Shown: one piece after another, positions 16,961 to 25,818 of the stretch
How positions within the stretch are numbered: the stretch's first letter is position 1
How the letters are laid out: each line of letters opens with the position of its first letter
From: Gammaproteobacteria bacterium
GTDB lineage: Bacteria > Pseudomonadota > Gammaproteobacteria > HK1
Reading direction: 5' to 3'
Assembly (NCBI GenBank): GCA_022823045.1
Contig: JAJDXW010000069.1
Span: 1 to 37,880, forward strand
Length of the DNA: 37,880 nt
The notes under the pieces: model-generated
Databases searched by the model: none
What the model saw: the letters and a program-made list of their open reading frames with translations, nothing else
What the model was told of the DNA's origin: nothing
Translations under genes and position numbers: made by a program

Positions 16961-17614
16961 CTACCAGGGGTGCTCGCGCCCCTCCCAGGTCCAGAAGCGG
17001 CCGTGCCCCGACTCGTCGAGGGAGGCCATGAGGTCGCAGATCCCGCGGGCGCTCTCCTCCACCGAGACCGCGGCGTTGCGCCCGCCCATGTCGGTGCGGA
17101 CCCACCCGGGGTGGATGACGACCGCGAGGCAGCCCCGCTCGCGCCAGCTCCCCTCGATCTCGCGGAACCGGTCGTTGAGCGCGGCCTTGGAGTCGCCGTA
17201 CTTCCCGAGGCTCCGGGTGGAGCCGCGGCGCGCGCCCATCATGCTGGTGATGAGCGCGATCTTGCGCTGATCGCTGCGCAGCACCGCGGCCATCAGGCTC
17301 TCCGCCACCTCGAACGGGGCCTCGGCGTTGATGCGGTTGACGGTGGCCGCCCGCATGCCGCGGCCGTAGACGCCGGCGTTGTGGATGAGGACATCGACGG
17401 CCTCGTCCTCGAGGGCCTCGCGCAGGGCGCGTTGCTGCGGGCGATCCGTCACCTCGAGCCCATGGACGTGCACGTCCCCCGCGACCTCCCCGAGCGCCCC
17501 CGGGCGCCCCGGAGTGCGGGTCGTCGCGTGCACCCGCCACCCTTCGCTCGCGTACCTCTCGACGAGACCGAGTCCGATACCCCGGCTCGCCCCGATGATC
17601 GCCGCAGTGGGCAT
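16961..17614 (-). CDS. SDR-family oxidoreductase
   Basis: This 217-residue short-chain dehydrogenase has the cofactor motif IIGASRGIGLGLVERY at the N-terminus, HNAGVYGRG, the catalytic serine in ITSMMGARRG, and YGDSKAALN with the YxxxK pair. The sequence IHPGWVRTDMGG resembles the C-factor/CsgA-like and carbonyl-reductase branch. The ATG at 17614 follows GGGGAGGACGAAC, a better ribosome binding site than the upstream start in the track. It converges with the fusion gene and diverges from the methyltransferase. The substrate is unknown. Confidence 0.92.
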   Translation of the reverse strand: MPTAAIIGASRGIGLGLVERYASEGWRVHATTRTPGRPGALGEVAGDVHVHGLEVTDRPQQRALREALEDEAVDVLIHNAGVYGRGMRAATVNRINAEAPFEVAESLMAAVLRSDQRKIALITSMMGARRGSTRSLGKYGDSKAALNDRFREIEGSWRERGCLAVVIHPGWVRTDMGGRNAAVSVEESARGICDLMASLDESGHGRFWTWEGREHPW

Positions 17615-17732
17615 GTTCGTCCTCCCCGATTGCATCCCGTGCGAGCCGGGCGCGGACCGCGCACCCCGCCGCCTGCACCGTCATTATCATGGACGGACGA
17701 AGGCACGGCGATCCGGGGGGAGGCATTCCGCC

Positions 17733-18542
17733 ATGAACGAGAAGGCCGACGACAGGGCGGCAGGCCCGGAATCGGGCGCCGCTTTCCCCTTCCCGCCCCG
17801 ACCACTCGGCCGGCGGACACTCGCCGCCGCGGCAGGAACCGTCCTCGCGCTCGCGTGCGCGGCGCCTACCCAATCCGCCGACCCCCATGCCGACATGCGC
17901 CGCGGCATGCTGGAGGCGATCGCGGACACCACCGCCCGCACCGCCGGGAGCACCGGCGTCGAGGCGATCGCTCCCGAGGTGATGGACGCGATCGAACGGG
18001 TGCCGCGGCACGAGTTCGTTCCGCCCGAGATCGCGGACCGTGCCTACGAGAACCGGCCCCTGCCCATCGGCCACGGGCAGACGATCTCCCAGCCCTACAT
18101 CGTCGCCCTCATGACCCACCTCCTCGGCCTTGACTCCCCCCACCGGGTGCTCGAGATCGGCACCGGATCGGGATACCAGGCGGCGGTCCTCGCGGAGCTC
18201 GTCGAGCGGGTGCACACCATCGAGATCGTGCCGCCCCTCGCCCGACAGGCGAAGGAGCGGCTGTCCCGGCTCGGCTACCGCAACGTCGAGGTGCGCCTCG
18301 GGGACGGGTACTACGGATGGCGCGCCGCCGGACCGTTCGACGCGATCGTGGTCACCGCCGCCGCCTCCCACGTGCCGCCGCCGCTGGTCGAGCAGCTCGC
18401 CCCGAACGGGGTGCTGGTGATCCCCGTCGGCGAGCAGTTCTCGGTCCAGATGCTGCTCCTCGTGCGCAAGCACGAAGACGGCGCGGTGAGCGTTCGTCAG
18501 ATCCTGCCGGTGCGGTTCGTGCCCCTGACCGGCGGGCACTAG
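17733..18542 (+). CDS. pcm: Protein-L-isoaspartate O-methyltransferase with an export signal
   Basis: This 269-residue enzyme methylates L-isoaspartyl residues in damaged proteins using S-adenosylmethionine, starting their repair. Core motifs are RVPRHEFVPPEIADRAYENRPLPIGHGQTISQPYIVALMT, motif I VLEIGTGSGYQAAVLAEL, and NGVLVIPVGE. Unlike the cytosolic enzyme, it has about 50 extra N-terminal residues with RRTLAAAAGTVLALACAAPTQSA, a twin-arginine-like or Sec-like signal. The ATG at 17733 follows GGGGGGAGG by several bases. The next gene starts nine bases after its stop. If it is exported, the methyl donor supply outside the cytoplasm is unexplained. Confidence 0.9.
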   Translation: MNEKADDRAAGPESGAAFPFPPRPLGRRTLAAAAGTVLALACAAPTQSADPHADMRRGMLEAIADTTARTAGSTGVEAIAPEVMDAIERVPRHEFVPPEIADRAYENRPLPIGHGQTISQPYIVALMTHLLGLDSPHRVLEIGTGSGYQAAVLAELVERVHTIEIVPPLARQAKERLSRLGYRNVEVRLGDGYYGWRAAGPFDAIVVTAAASHVPPPLVEQLAPNGVLVIPVGEQFSVQMLLLVRKHEDGAVSVRQILPVRFVPLTGGH

Positions 18543-18551
18543 AGCCCGTCC

Positions 18552-21005
18552 ATGGGCGACGAAGAGCGGGCACCGGGTGTCCTGCTGCTCGCCGCGGTGG
18601 CGCTCCTCTCCGCCGCCACCCTCGGCTACGAGGTTCTGCTGACCCGGCTCCTCGCGATCGTCCAGTGGCACCACCTCGCATTCCTCGTGATCAGCACCGC
18701 CCTCCTCGGATTCGGGGCGAGCGGCGCCTTCCTGGTGGTGGTCGGCCATCGGCTCCGGGTCTCCGCCGGACCCTTCCTCGCCCTCTGCGCCCTCGCGTTC
18801 GCGGTCGCGGCCCCCGTCTGCTTCGCGATCGCCCAGCACGTCCCCTTCAACGTGCTGGAGCTGCCCTGGTCGCTCCGGCCGCTCGGCTGGCTGCTCGTCA
18901 TCGAGGTCTTCCTCGCCATTCCCTTCTTCATCGCCGCGACCGCGATCGGGCGCACCCTCATCGTGTTCGGGGACCGCCTCTCGCGGGTCTACGCGGCGGA
19001 CCTCGCGGGCGCCGGGGGCGGAGCGGTCCTCGCGGTGGCTTTGCTCTCGTGGTTCCCGGCGGAACGGACCCTGGACGCCCTCGGGGCGATGGCAGCCCTC
19101 GCGGGAGCGATCGCCGCGGTCCGGGCCCGGCGGGCGACCCGGTGGGCCCTCCTCGCTCCCGCGGCCGGCATCGTCTTCCTGCTGGTCTCCGGCCAGGGGT
19201 ACTGGAACGAGCTTCGGATATCGCCGTTCAAGCCGCTCCCGCAAGCCCTTCGGGTGAGCGGTGCGAAGCTCGCCGAGACCCGGTCGGGCCCGCTCGGGCG
19301 CGTGAGCGCGGTCGAGAACGAGAAGGTGCCGCTCCGGTGGGCGCCGGGACTCAGCCTCCTCGCCCGCGCTCCGGTCCCCGAGCAGGTGGCCCTCTTCGTC
19401 GACGGCGACGGGCCGATTGCGATTCCGCGCAAACGGCGGGAGGCACCACCGCCCGCCTATCTCGACGACCTCCCCTCCGCCCTTCCCTACTACCTCTTCG
19501 AATGGCCCCGCCGCGTGCTGGTGCTCGGGGCGGGCGGGGGTGCTCCGGTCCTCCAGGCGCTCGGAGGCGGGGCGCGTACGGTGGACGCGGTCGAGCTCCA
19601 GCCGGACATCGTCGCCCTCGCACGGGCCCGGTACCGGAGGTTCTCCGGCGGCGCGCTCGTGCATCCCGCCGTGAATCTCCACGTCGGCGACCCCCGTGCG
19701 TTCGTCGAGGCGGCGCGCGGGGAGGAGTACGACCTCATCCAGGTCGATGCGCTCGGGGCGAGCCCGTCCGGGCTCCATGCCCTCAAGGCGGAGCGGCTCC
19801 TCACCGTGGAGTCGATGCGGGCCATGCTGGCGCGGCTCGCCCCCCGCGGGCTCGTCGCGTTCACCGGCTGGAACGAGCTTCCGCCGCGGAGCGGGCCGCG
19901 GCTCCTCGCGACCCTGCTCGAATCCCTCGCGGCGGAAGGGATCGGGCCCGCCGCGGAGCACCTCGCGTGGGTCCGGAGCTGGAACACGAACACCCTCGTC
20001 GCGAGCCGTGCGCCGCTCTCCGGGGGGCAGGTCGCGGCGGTCCGCTCCTTCGCCCGTTCCCGGGCCTTCGACCTCGTCCACGTACCGGGTATGGAGGCGG
20101 ACGAGGCCAACCGCTTCAACGTGATGAAGCGTCCCTGGTTCCACGAGGCGGCGGCGCGCCTCCTCGGCCCGGAGCGGGAGGAGTTCCTCCGCGACTACAA
20201 GTTCGACATCCGGCCCGCGACCGACGACCGGCCCTACCTCTGGAGCTTCTTCCGGTGGGCGCACGCGCCCGAGATTCTCGCCTTGGGCCGCGAGGGCGGG
20301 ATCGGCCTCCTCGCGATCGGCTACCTCGCCCTCCCCGCCGCCCTCGTCCAGGCCGCGGCCGCGAGCGCGGCCCTCATCCTGCTCCCCCTCCTCCTCGTGC
20401 GGCGACGCTCCGTCGGCGCACGAGGCGGAGCGCGGCGCGGGGCGGCCCTCGCCGGCTTCTTCGCCCTCGGGCTCGCGTTCCTCATGATGGAGATCGCGTT
20501 CATCAGCCGGTTCACGGTAGTCCTCAGCCATCCGCTGCACGCCCTCGTCGTGGTGCTCGCGGCGTTCCTCGTCTTCGCCGGCGTCGGAAGCTGGCTCGCG
20601 GGCCGGCGCGAGTCGGGCGAAGAGCACGGTTCCGTCGCCTGGCCGACGGCCGGGATCGTGGTCCTCGCGTTGGCCTGTCTCGCCGCCCTTCCCCACCTCA
20701 CGAGCGTGCTCCTCGGCGCCGCGCCCCACGTCAAGATCGCGGCCGCGGTTGCCCTCGTCGCACCGCTCGCGACGTTCATGGGAATGCCCTTCCCGCGCGC
20801 CCTCGCCCGCCTCCGACGCCTCGACCCCGATCTTGTTCCCTGGGCGTGGGGGGTCAACGGCTGCGCATCGGTCATCGGCGCGGTGCTCGCGACCGGGCTC
20901 GCGATCCACCTCGGCCAGACGCTCGTCATCACCTGCGCCGCCCTCCTCTACGCCGCGGCAGCGCTCGCCCTCAACCGCATGGGAGCGCCCCGCGAGCACG
21001 GCTGA
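18552..21005 (+). CDS. Polytopic membrane protein with spermidine-synthase-like domain
   Basis: This 817-residue protein has three parts. About residues 10-215 form six or seven transmembrane helices (LLLAAVALLSAATLGYEVLLTRLLAI first). A soluble Rossmann domain of spermidine-synthase type follows near residues 310-470, with motif I RVLVLGAGGGAPVLQALGGG and the acidic residue in VDAVELQPDIV, then YDLIQVDAL. From about residue 590 a second set of helices continues to the C-terminus (LAGFFALGLAFLMMEIAFISRF). Such membrane-bound relatives are annotated as spermidine synthases, but their reaction is unknown. It starts nine bases after the methyltransferase stop, suggesting a shared transcript. Confidence 0.85.
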   Translation: MGDEERAPGVLLLAAVALLSAATLGYEVLLTRLLAIVQWHHLAFLVISTALLGFGASGAFLVVVGHRLRVSAGPFLALCALAFAVAAPVCFAIAQHVPFNVLELPWSLRPLGWLLVIEVFLAIPFFIAATAIGRTLIVFGDRLSRVYAADLAGAGGGAVLAVALLSWFPAERTLDALGAMAALAGAIAAVRARRATRWALLAPAAGIVFLLVSGQGYWNELRISPFKPLPQALRVSGAKLAETRSGPLGRVSAVENEKVPLRWAPGLSLLARAPVPEQVALFVDGDGPIAIPRKRREAPPPAYLDDLPSALPYYLFEWPRRVLVLGAGGGAPVLQALGGGARTVDAVELQPDIVALARARYRRFSGGALVHPAVNLHVGDPRAFVEAARGEEYDLIQVDALGASPSGLHALKAERLLTVESMRAMLARLAPRGLVAFTGWNELPPRSGPRLLATLLESLAAEGIGPAAEHLAWVRSWNTNTLVASRAPLSGGQVAAVRSFARSRAFDLVHVPGMEADEANRFNVMKRPWFHEAAARLLGPEREEFLRDYKFDIRPATDDRPYLWSFFRWAHAPEILALGREGGIGLLAIGYLALPAALVQAAAASAALILLPLLLVRRRSVGARGGARRGAALAGFFALGLAFLMMEIAFISRFTVVLSHPLHALVVVLAAFLVFAGVGSWLAGRRESGEEHGSVAWPTAGIVVLALACLAALPHLTSVLLGAAPHVKIAAAVALVAPLATFMGMPFPRALARLRRLDPDLVPWAWGVNGCASVIGAVLATGLAIHLGQTLVITCAALLYAAAALALNRMGAPREHG

Positions 21006-21043
21006 CGACGGGAGAGTCGTGCGAGTAACATCCACCAGACCAT

Positions 21044-21072
21044 CGCCGGACCGACGGTTCTTCCGTCCGGCG
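21044..21072 (+). promoter_or_regulatory. Hairpin in the leader of the sugar ABC operon
   Basis: CGCCGGA (21044-21050) pairs with TCCGGCG (21066-21072), with an inner CGG-TTCTT-CCG stem and a four-base bulge. It sits 22 bases before the ATG of the ATPase gene, between the membrane-protein stop and the AAGGGAA ribosome binding site. It could end the upstream transcript or shape the leader. Confidence 0.35.
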
Positions 21073-21094
21073 ACGTATCGAAGGGAACGCGAAG

Positions 21095-21892
21095 ATGAGC
21101 GACGCTGCTGACCGCGGGGCACCTGCGCCGCTCCTCGAGGCGCGGGGGATCACCAAGCGGTTCGGGGCGATCACTGCCCTCGACGGCGTGGACCTCCGCC
21201 TGTTTCCGAGCGAGGTGCTCGGGATCGTCGGGGACAACGGGGCGGGCAAATCGACCCTGATGAAGGTGCTGTCCGGCCTCTATGCCCCCACCGAGGGAGA
21301 GATCGTCTTCGATTCGAGGCCGGTCGTCCTCCACTCGCCCCGCGATGCCCAGAACATCGGAATCGAGATGGTGTACCAGGACCTCGCGCTCGCCGGGAAC
21401 CTCCCCATCCACGAGAACATCTATCTCGGCCGCGAACCGGGACGCAGGGTCCTCGGCTTCACGGTGGTGGACGAGAAGCTGTCGCGCCGGATGGCGATGG
21501 ACCATCTCGATCGGCTCAACATCACCGTCAAGTCCGTCGACCAGGGCGTCGAGGAGCTTTCCGGGGGGCAGGCCCAGGCCGTCGCGATCGCCCGCGCGAC
21601 CGCCTTCGAGGGCCGCGTGGTGATCATGGACGAGCCGACCGCCGCGCTCGCGATCCGCGAGGTCGGCAAGGTCCTCGACCTCATCAAGAGCCTCAAGGAT
21701 CACGGTGCGAGCGTCATGCTGGTGAGCCACCGGATGGATGACGTCTTCTTCGTCTGCGACCGGGTAATGGCCCTCTTCCACGGGCGCAACTTCGAGGAGG
21801 CGTCCATCGCCGAGACCAGCCGCAACGAGGTGATCGGCTGGATCATGGGGACCCGGGGCCACGCCGCCACGCCGGCGCACGAGAGGGCTTGA
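21095..21892 (+). CDS. Sugar ABC transporter ATP-binding protein (FrcA/RbsA-like, single domain)
   Basis: This 265-residue ATPase has Walker A GDNGAGKST near residue 45, the variant signature LSGGQAQAVAIARAT near residue 150, Walker B VVIMDEPTAAL and the switch histidine in LVSHRMDDV. It contains one nucleotide-binding domain rather than the duplicated form of RbsA, as in fructose-type FrcA subunits. Its stop is four bases from the permease start, so the genes form one operon. The sugar is not known. Confidence 0.93.
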   Translation: MSDAADRGAPAPLLEARGITKRFGAITALDGVDLRLFPSEVLGIVGDNGAGKSTLMKVLSGLYAPTEGEIVFDSRPVVLHSPRDAQNIGIEMVYQDLALAGNLPIHENIYLGREPGRRVLGFTVVDEKLSRRMAMDHLDRLNITVKSVDQGVEELSGGQAQAVAIARATAFEGRVVIMDEPTAALAIREVGKVLDLIKSLKDHGASVMLVSHRMDDVFFVCDRVMALFHGRNFEEASIAETSRNEVIGWIMGTRGHAATPAHERA

Positions 21893-21896
21893 GCGG

Positions 21897-22898
21897 ATGG
21901 CGGCTCAACCGGCGGCGGACGCGAGGCGGCAGCGACTGAGGTTGCTCGAGAAGTACGGCGTCTTCGGCATGGTGCTGGTGATGGCGCTGGTCCTCACCCT
22001 GCTCCAGCCGGACATCTTCCTCTCGACCCAGAACCTCACCAACATCCTGCGCCAGGTCGCGATGAACGCGTTGCTCGCGCTCGGGCTCTACGTCGTGATC
22101 CTCACCGCCGGGATCGATCTGTCCGTCGGCTCGATCATGGCCTTGACGACGATGCTCCTCGCGATGGCGGACACCTCGGGCTGGCCCTGGCCCGTCGCGA
22201 TCCTGGTGGGCCCGGCGGTCGGGGTCCTCTGCGGTCTCGTCAACGGCCTCGGGCTGACCGTGCTCCGCCTCCCCCACCCCTTCATCATGACCCTCGGCAC
22301 GCTCTACACCCTGCGCGGGGTCACGAACCTCGTCTCGGGGGGACGCCCCGTCTCCGGCGTCTCCGACCCCATCCGGTTCCTCGGGTCGGGCGAGATCCCG
22401 ATGCCCTTCCTCGGCAAGTTCGGCTCCCTTCCGGTGAGCGCGGTGGTCCTGCTGGTGTGCTACTCCGGCACCGCCTGGTTCCTGAACAAGGTCTCGATCG
22501 GCCGGCACATCTTCGCCGTCGGCGGCAATCCACAGGCGGCGCGCGTCAGCGGCATCAACGTCGATCGGATCCTCCTCATCGTCTACGCGATGTCGGGATT
22601 CTTCGCGGGGCTCGCCGGTCTCCTCATGGCCGGCCGGACCGGAGCCGGATTCCCGAATGCGGGGATCGGGGCCGAGCTCGACGCGATTGCGGCCGTCATC
22701 ATCGGCGGGGCGAGCTTCTTCGGCGGACGGGGGACGGTGCTCGGGGTCTTCGCGGGGGTGCTCGTCATGGGGCTGCTGCGCAACGGGCTCAACCTGATGG
22801 ACGTGAGCGCCTTCTGGCAGCAGACTCTCATCGGCATGATCGTGGTCGGGGCGGTGTTCGTCGACGTGCTCCGCCGCCGCGCGGCGAACCGGCCGTGA
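21897..22898 (+). CDS. Sugar ABC transporter permease (RbsC/FrcC-like)
   Basis: This 333-residue BPD_transp_2-type permease has eight to ten transmembrane segments, starting with YGVFGMVLVMALVLTLL. Typical landmarks are LTAGIDLSVGSIMALTTM, RLPHPFIMTLGTLYTLRG, FAVGGNPQAARVSGINVDRI and GGASFFGGRGTVLGVFAGVLVMG. Four bases separate it from the ATPase gene. The binding-protein gene follows after a 98-base gap that contains the folded leader. Confidence 0.94.
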   Translation: MAAQPAADARRQRLRLLEKYGVFGMVLVMALVLTLLQPDIFLSTQNLTNILRQVAMNALLALGLYVVILTAGIDLSVGSIMALTTMLLAMADTSGWPWPVAILVGPAVGVLCGLVNGLGLTVLRLPHPFIMTLGTLYTLRGVTNLVSGGRPVSGVSDPIRFLGSGEIPMPFLGKFGSLPVSAVVLLVCYSGTAWFLNKVSIGRHIFAVGGNPQAARVSGINVDRILLIVYAMSGFFAGLAGLLMAGRTGAGFPNAGIGAELDAIAAVIIGGASFFGGRGTVLGVFAGVLVMGLLRNGLNLMDVSAFWQQTLIGMIVVGAVFVDVLRRRAANRP

Positions 22899-22917
22899 CG
22901 CAGCCCACGATACCGGG

Positions 22918-22978
22918 CGGGTTCCGGCGCGCGAACTCCGGCGCCGGAACCCGTGCATTGGAAACCAACGGAGTTCGC
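22918..22978 (+). ncRNA. Candidate pseudoknotted leader of the sugar-binding protein gene
   Basis: CGGGTTCCGGCGC (22918-22930) and GCGCCGGAACCCG (22941-22953) form a perfect 13-bp stem around the ten-base loop GCGAACTCCG. That whole loop is perfectly complementary to CGGAGTTCGC at 22969-22978. Between them lies a small hairpin, TTGG-AAA-CCAA (22958-22968). The complementary segment ends a few bases before the GAGAGGAAG ribosome binding site of the gene at 22997. The layout fits a loop-to-leader pseudoknot or a pair of alternative folds that could gate translation, or protect the 5' end after processing. Confidence 0.6.
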
Positions 22979-22996
22979 AACGAGAGGAAGTGAATC

Positions 22997-23914
22997 ATGA
23001 CTCGATACACGAAGAGCCTCCTTGCCGCGGCCGGCCTCGCCGTGGCGTTCAGCGGAGCGGCCGTCGCGGAGACCAAGGTCGCGGTCATCATGTCCGATTC
23101 CGGCTCGGCCAATCCGTTCTGGGCCGCGGTCACCAAGGGAGCTCTCGACAAGGGCGCGGAGCTCGGCATCGACGTCGCGGCCGTCGCCCCGGCCGGGGGC
23201 GAGACCGACGTCGCCGGGCAGATCGCGATGGTCGAGGACCAGATCGCGAAGGGGGTGGTCGGCATCGCGATCGCACCCGCGGACACCGCCGCGCTCGTAC
23301 CGGTGCTCGAGCAGGCCCGGGAGCGGGGAGTGCACGTCGTCTTCATCGACAAACGCGCCGACATGCCGGGAACCTACATCGGGACAGACAACATCCCGGC
23401 TGCCCGGCTCGGCGCCCAGCACATCTGCGACACCGTGGAGGCAGGGAGCGACGTCGCGGTGCTGCAGGGCATCGTCACGTCCACCACCGGACAGCACCGG
23501 GCGGAGGGCGGCCGCGGCGGCCTCGTGGACTGCGGCCTCAACCTCGTCGCGGAGCAGCCCGCCGACTGGGACGCGGGGAAGGCGTTGACCACCACCGAGA
23601 ACATCCTCACCGCCAACCCCAACCTGCGGGCGATCTTCGCCTCGAACGACAACATGGCCCTCGGCGCGATCGAAGCGCTCCGCAACGCCAAGCTGCTCGA
23701 CCAGGTCATGGTCGTCGGATTCGACGGCAATCCGGACGCCGCGGAGAGCATTCTCAAGGGCGAGATGGCCGCCTCCGTCGCCCAGCGTCCGGCCGTCATG
23801 GGCGCCATGGGGGTCGAGGCGGTCCTGAAGCTCGTCGCGGGCGAGGAGCTTCCCGACGAGATCGACACCGGGGCGGAGCTCGTGACCCCGGACAACGCGG
23901 AGAGCTACCGCTAG
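22997..23914 (+). CDS. Sugar ABC transporter substrate-binding protein (RbsB/FrcB-like)
   Basis: This 305-residue periplasmic binding protein (Peripla_BP_4 type) has a Sec signal, RYTKSLLAAAGLAVAFSGAAVA, cut before ETKVAVIM. The fold is shown by DSGSANPFWAAVTKGALDKGAELGI, VVGIAIAPADTAALVPVLEQARERGVHVVFID, and the hinge region LRAIFASNDNMALGAIEAL then VVGFDGNPDA. The ATG follows AGAGGAAG. It is the third gene of the ATPase-permease-binding-protein operon but stands behind a 98-base folded spacer, which may allow its expression to exceed that of the membrane parts. Confidence 0.94.
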   Translation: MTRYTKSLLAAAGLAVAFSGAAVAETKVAVIMSDSGSANPFWAAVTKGALDKGAELGIDVAAVAPAGGETDVAGQIAMVEDQIAKGVVGIAIAPADTAALVPVLEQARERGVHVVFIDKRADMPGTYIGTDNIPAARLGAQHICDTVEAGSDVAVLQGIVTSTTGQHRAEGGRGGLVDCGLNLVAEQPADWDAGKALTTTENILTANPNLRAIFASNDNMALGAIEALRNAKLLDQVMVVGFDGNPDAAESILKGEMAASVAQRPAVMGAMGVEAVLKLVAGEELPDEIDTGAELVTPDNAESYR

Positions 23915-23941
23915 GCCGCGCGCATCTCCCTGACGGAAGCA

Positions 23942-23974
23942 CGGCCCGGGGCGCCGACGGGGCGCCCCGGGCCG
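23942..23974 (+). terminator. Strong hairpin after the sugar ABC operon
   Basis: CGGCCCGGGGCGCC-GACGG-GGCGCCCCGGGCCG is a perfect 14-base-pair stem starting 28 bases after the binding-protein stop. It is the most stable simple hairpin I found in the window. No T-tract follows, which is common for terminators or 3' stabilisers in very GC-rich genomes. Confidence 0.65.
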
Positions 23975-24013
23975 CGCCGATCGATCGACCGGCGGAACAC
24001 GGCGGCACGACGC

Positions 24014-24042
24014 TTGACATCGGGATGCGGGTGGCACGCGAT
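24014..24042 (+). promoter_or_regulatory. Possible promoter of the 3-hydroxyanthranilate dioxygenase gene
   Basis: A perfect TTGACA (24014-24019) is followed 17 bases later by CGCGAT (24037-24042), a poor -10 box. The start codon is 73 bases downstream of the -10. The perfect -35 with a weak -10 would suit an activated promoter, but the call is tentative. Confidence 0.35.
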
Positions 24043-24114
24043 CACGGTGTCCGGCACCCCGCGCGCACTGGAGGACGGGGACCATACGGAACCCGCCGCC
24101 CTGGAGGCGTAGCG

Positions 24115-24693
<579 letters not shown>

Positions 24694-24784
24694 GGAACAG
24701 GCGGCGTTCCTCCCTCCCGCGACCCCGAAGTTCGCACCGCGTACCTCGGCGAGACGGGCGGCCGGGAGCGCCTCGGACGACGGT

Positions 24785-25552
24785 TCAGCTCGAGACGTTC
24801 GGCAGCGAGCGGACCCTTCCCAGGAAGGCCGACGCTCCGGCCGCAACCCAGCGCGGCCAGGCCACGATGAGGCAGCGGACGCCGGCCGCCACGTACCGCT
24901 CCGCGTTCTCGTCATCGACCAGGGTGCCGGCGACGCGTCCGGCCGCGACGATCGCCTCGATCGCATCCGCGATCGCGTGCTGCACGGCCGGGTGGCCGGG
25001 GTTCCCGAGGTGTCCCATGCTCGCCGCGAGGTCCGAGGGCGCGACCTGGAAGACGTCCACGCCCTCCACCTGGAGCAGGGCGTCCAGGTTGTCGAGGGCC
25101 GGCGCGTCCTCGATGAGGGCGATGCACTGCACCTCGTCGTTCGCAAGCCGGAAGTAGTCGCTCGCACCGTAGCTCCGGCGGTTCCCCGCGACCCCGCGGT
25201 TCCCTTCCGGTGGGTAGCGGCACGCGCGGGCCGCCCGCTCCGCCTGCTCCGGGGTGATGACGTGGGGAACGATGATGCTGTTCGCGCCGAGATCGAGGGC
25301 GCGGAGGATCAGGGCCTCGTCGATTTGCGGGACGCGCACCGCGGTGCCCATCTCCCACAGGTCGCAGGCGCGGCTGATGTCCGAGACCTCGCGCCAGTCG
25401 AAGCCCCCGTGCTCGAAGTCCACGAACGCCGCGTCGAATCCCATCGGGCCGAGAAAATCGCACATGTCGGCCGAATTGAATCCGAGCGCGATGATCGCGA
25501 CGTCACCCGCCGCGAGACGACGGCGGAGGGGATTGGAGTGATGACCGGCCAT
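24785..25552 (-). CDS. HpcH/HpaI aldolase/citrate-lyase family protein
   Basis: This 255-residue class II pyruvate-type aldolase cleaves 4-hydroxy-2-oxo acids to pyruvate and an aldehyde in aromatic or sugar-acid breakdown. Landmarks are FDAAFVDFEHGGFDW (metal and substrate region), ILRALDLGANSIIVPHVITPEQAERAARACRYPPEGNRG, CIALIEDAPALDNLDALLQVEGVDVFQVAPSDLAASMG and the final VAGTLVDDEN. The ATG at 25552 follows AAAGGAG by seven bases, so the longer track start is rejected. It converges with the dioxygenase gene. The substrate is unknown. Confidence 0.9.
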   Translation of the reverse strand: MAGHHSNPLRRRLAAGDVAIIALGFNSADMCDFLGPMGFDAAFVDFEHGGFDWREVSDISRACDLWEMGTAVRVPQIDEALILRALDLGANSIIVPHVITPEQAERAARACRYPPEGNRGVAGNRRSYGASDYFRLANDEVQCIALIEDAPALDNLDALLQVEGVDVFQVAPSDLAASMGHLGNPGHPAVQHAIADAIEAIVAAGRVAGTLVDDENAERYVAAGVRCLIVAWPRWVAAGASAFLGRVRSLPNVSS

Positions 25553-25768
25553 GAAACGCTCCTTTCGTGACACCCGGGAAGGGCACTCGCAGCACCCGAG
25601 TCTCGCAGATTCGCGCCCCCGGCAGAACGTCCTATCCCGACCGGCCGCCTCGAACGGCCCCGGCGCCGACCGCGCCCCGCCGCCCTCACCTCGCCCCGGG
25701 ATCGCGAGCGCAGACCCCCGCGCGACCCGTCCCGGAAGCCGGGGAGAGGTCCGCAAACCCTGGAAAAC

Positions 25769-25783
25769 GCACAAACCGTGTGC
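25769..25783. promoter_or_regulatory. Short palindrome upstream of the CmcJ-like gene
   Basis: GCACA-AACCG-TGTGC is a perfect five-base inverted repeat 36 bases before the TTG start of the oxygenase gene, in the 266-base divergent spacer. It could be an operator. The rest of the spacer has no gene or clear promoter that I can support. Confidence 0.3.
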
Positions 25784-25818
25784 AACGATGGAGTGTCCTT
25801 GACTCTGGAGAGCATGCC

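Noticed and set aside
16824-21122. 1432-residue minus-strand ORF spanning several genes
   Set aside because: It is antisense to the methyltransferase and membrane-protein genes, is rich in Arg, Glu, Gly and Asp, and shows no domain; it is a shadow caused by very high GC in third positions.
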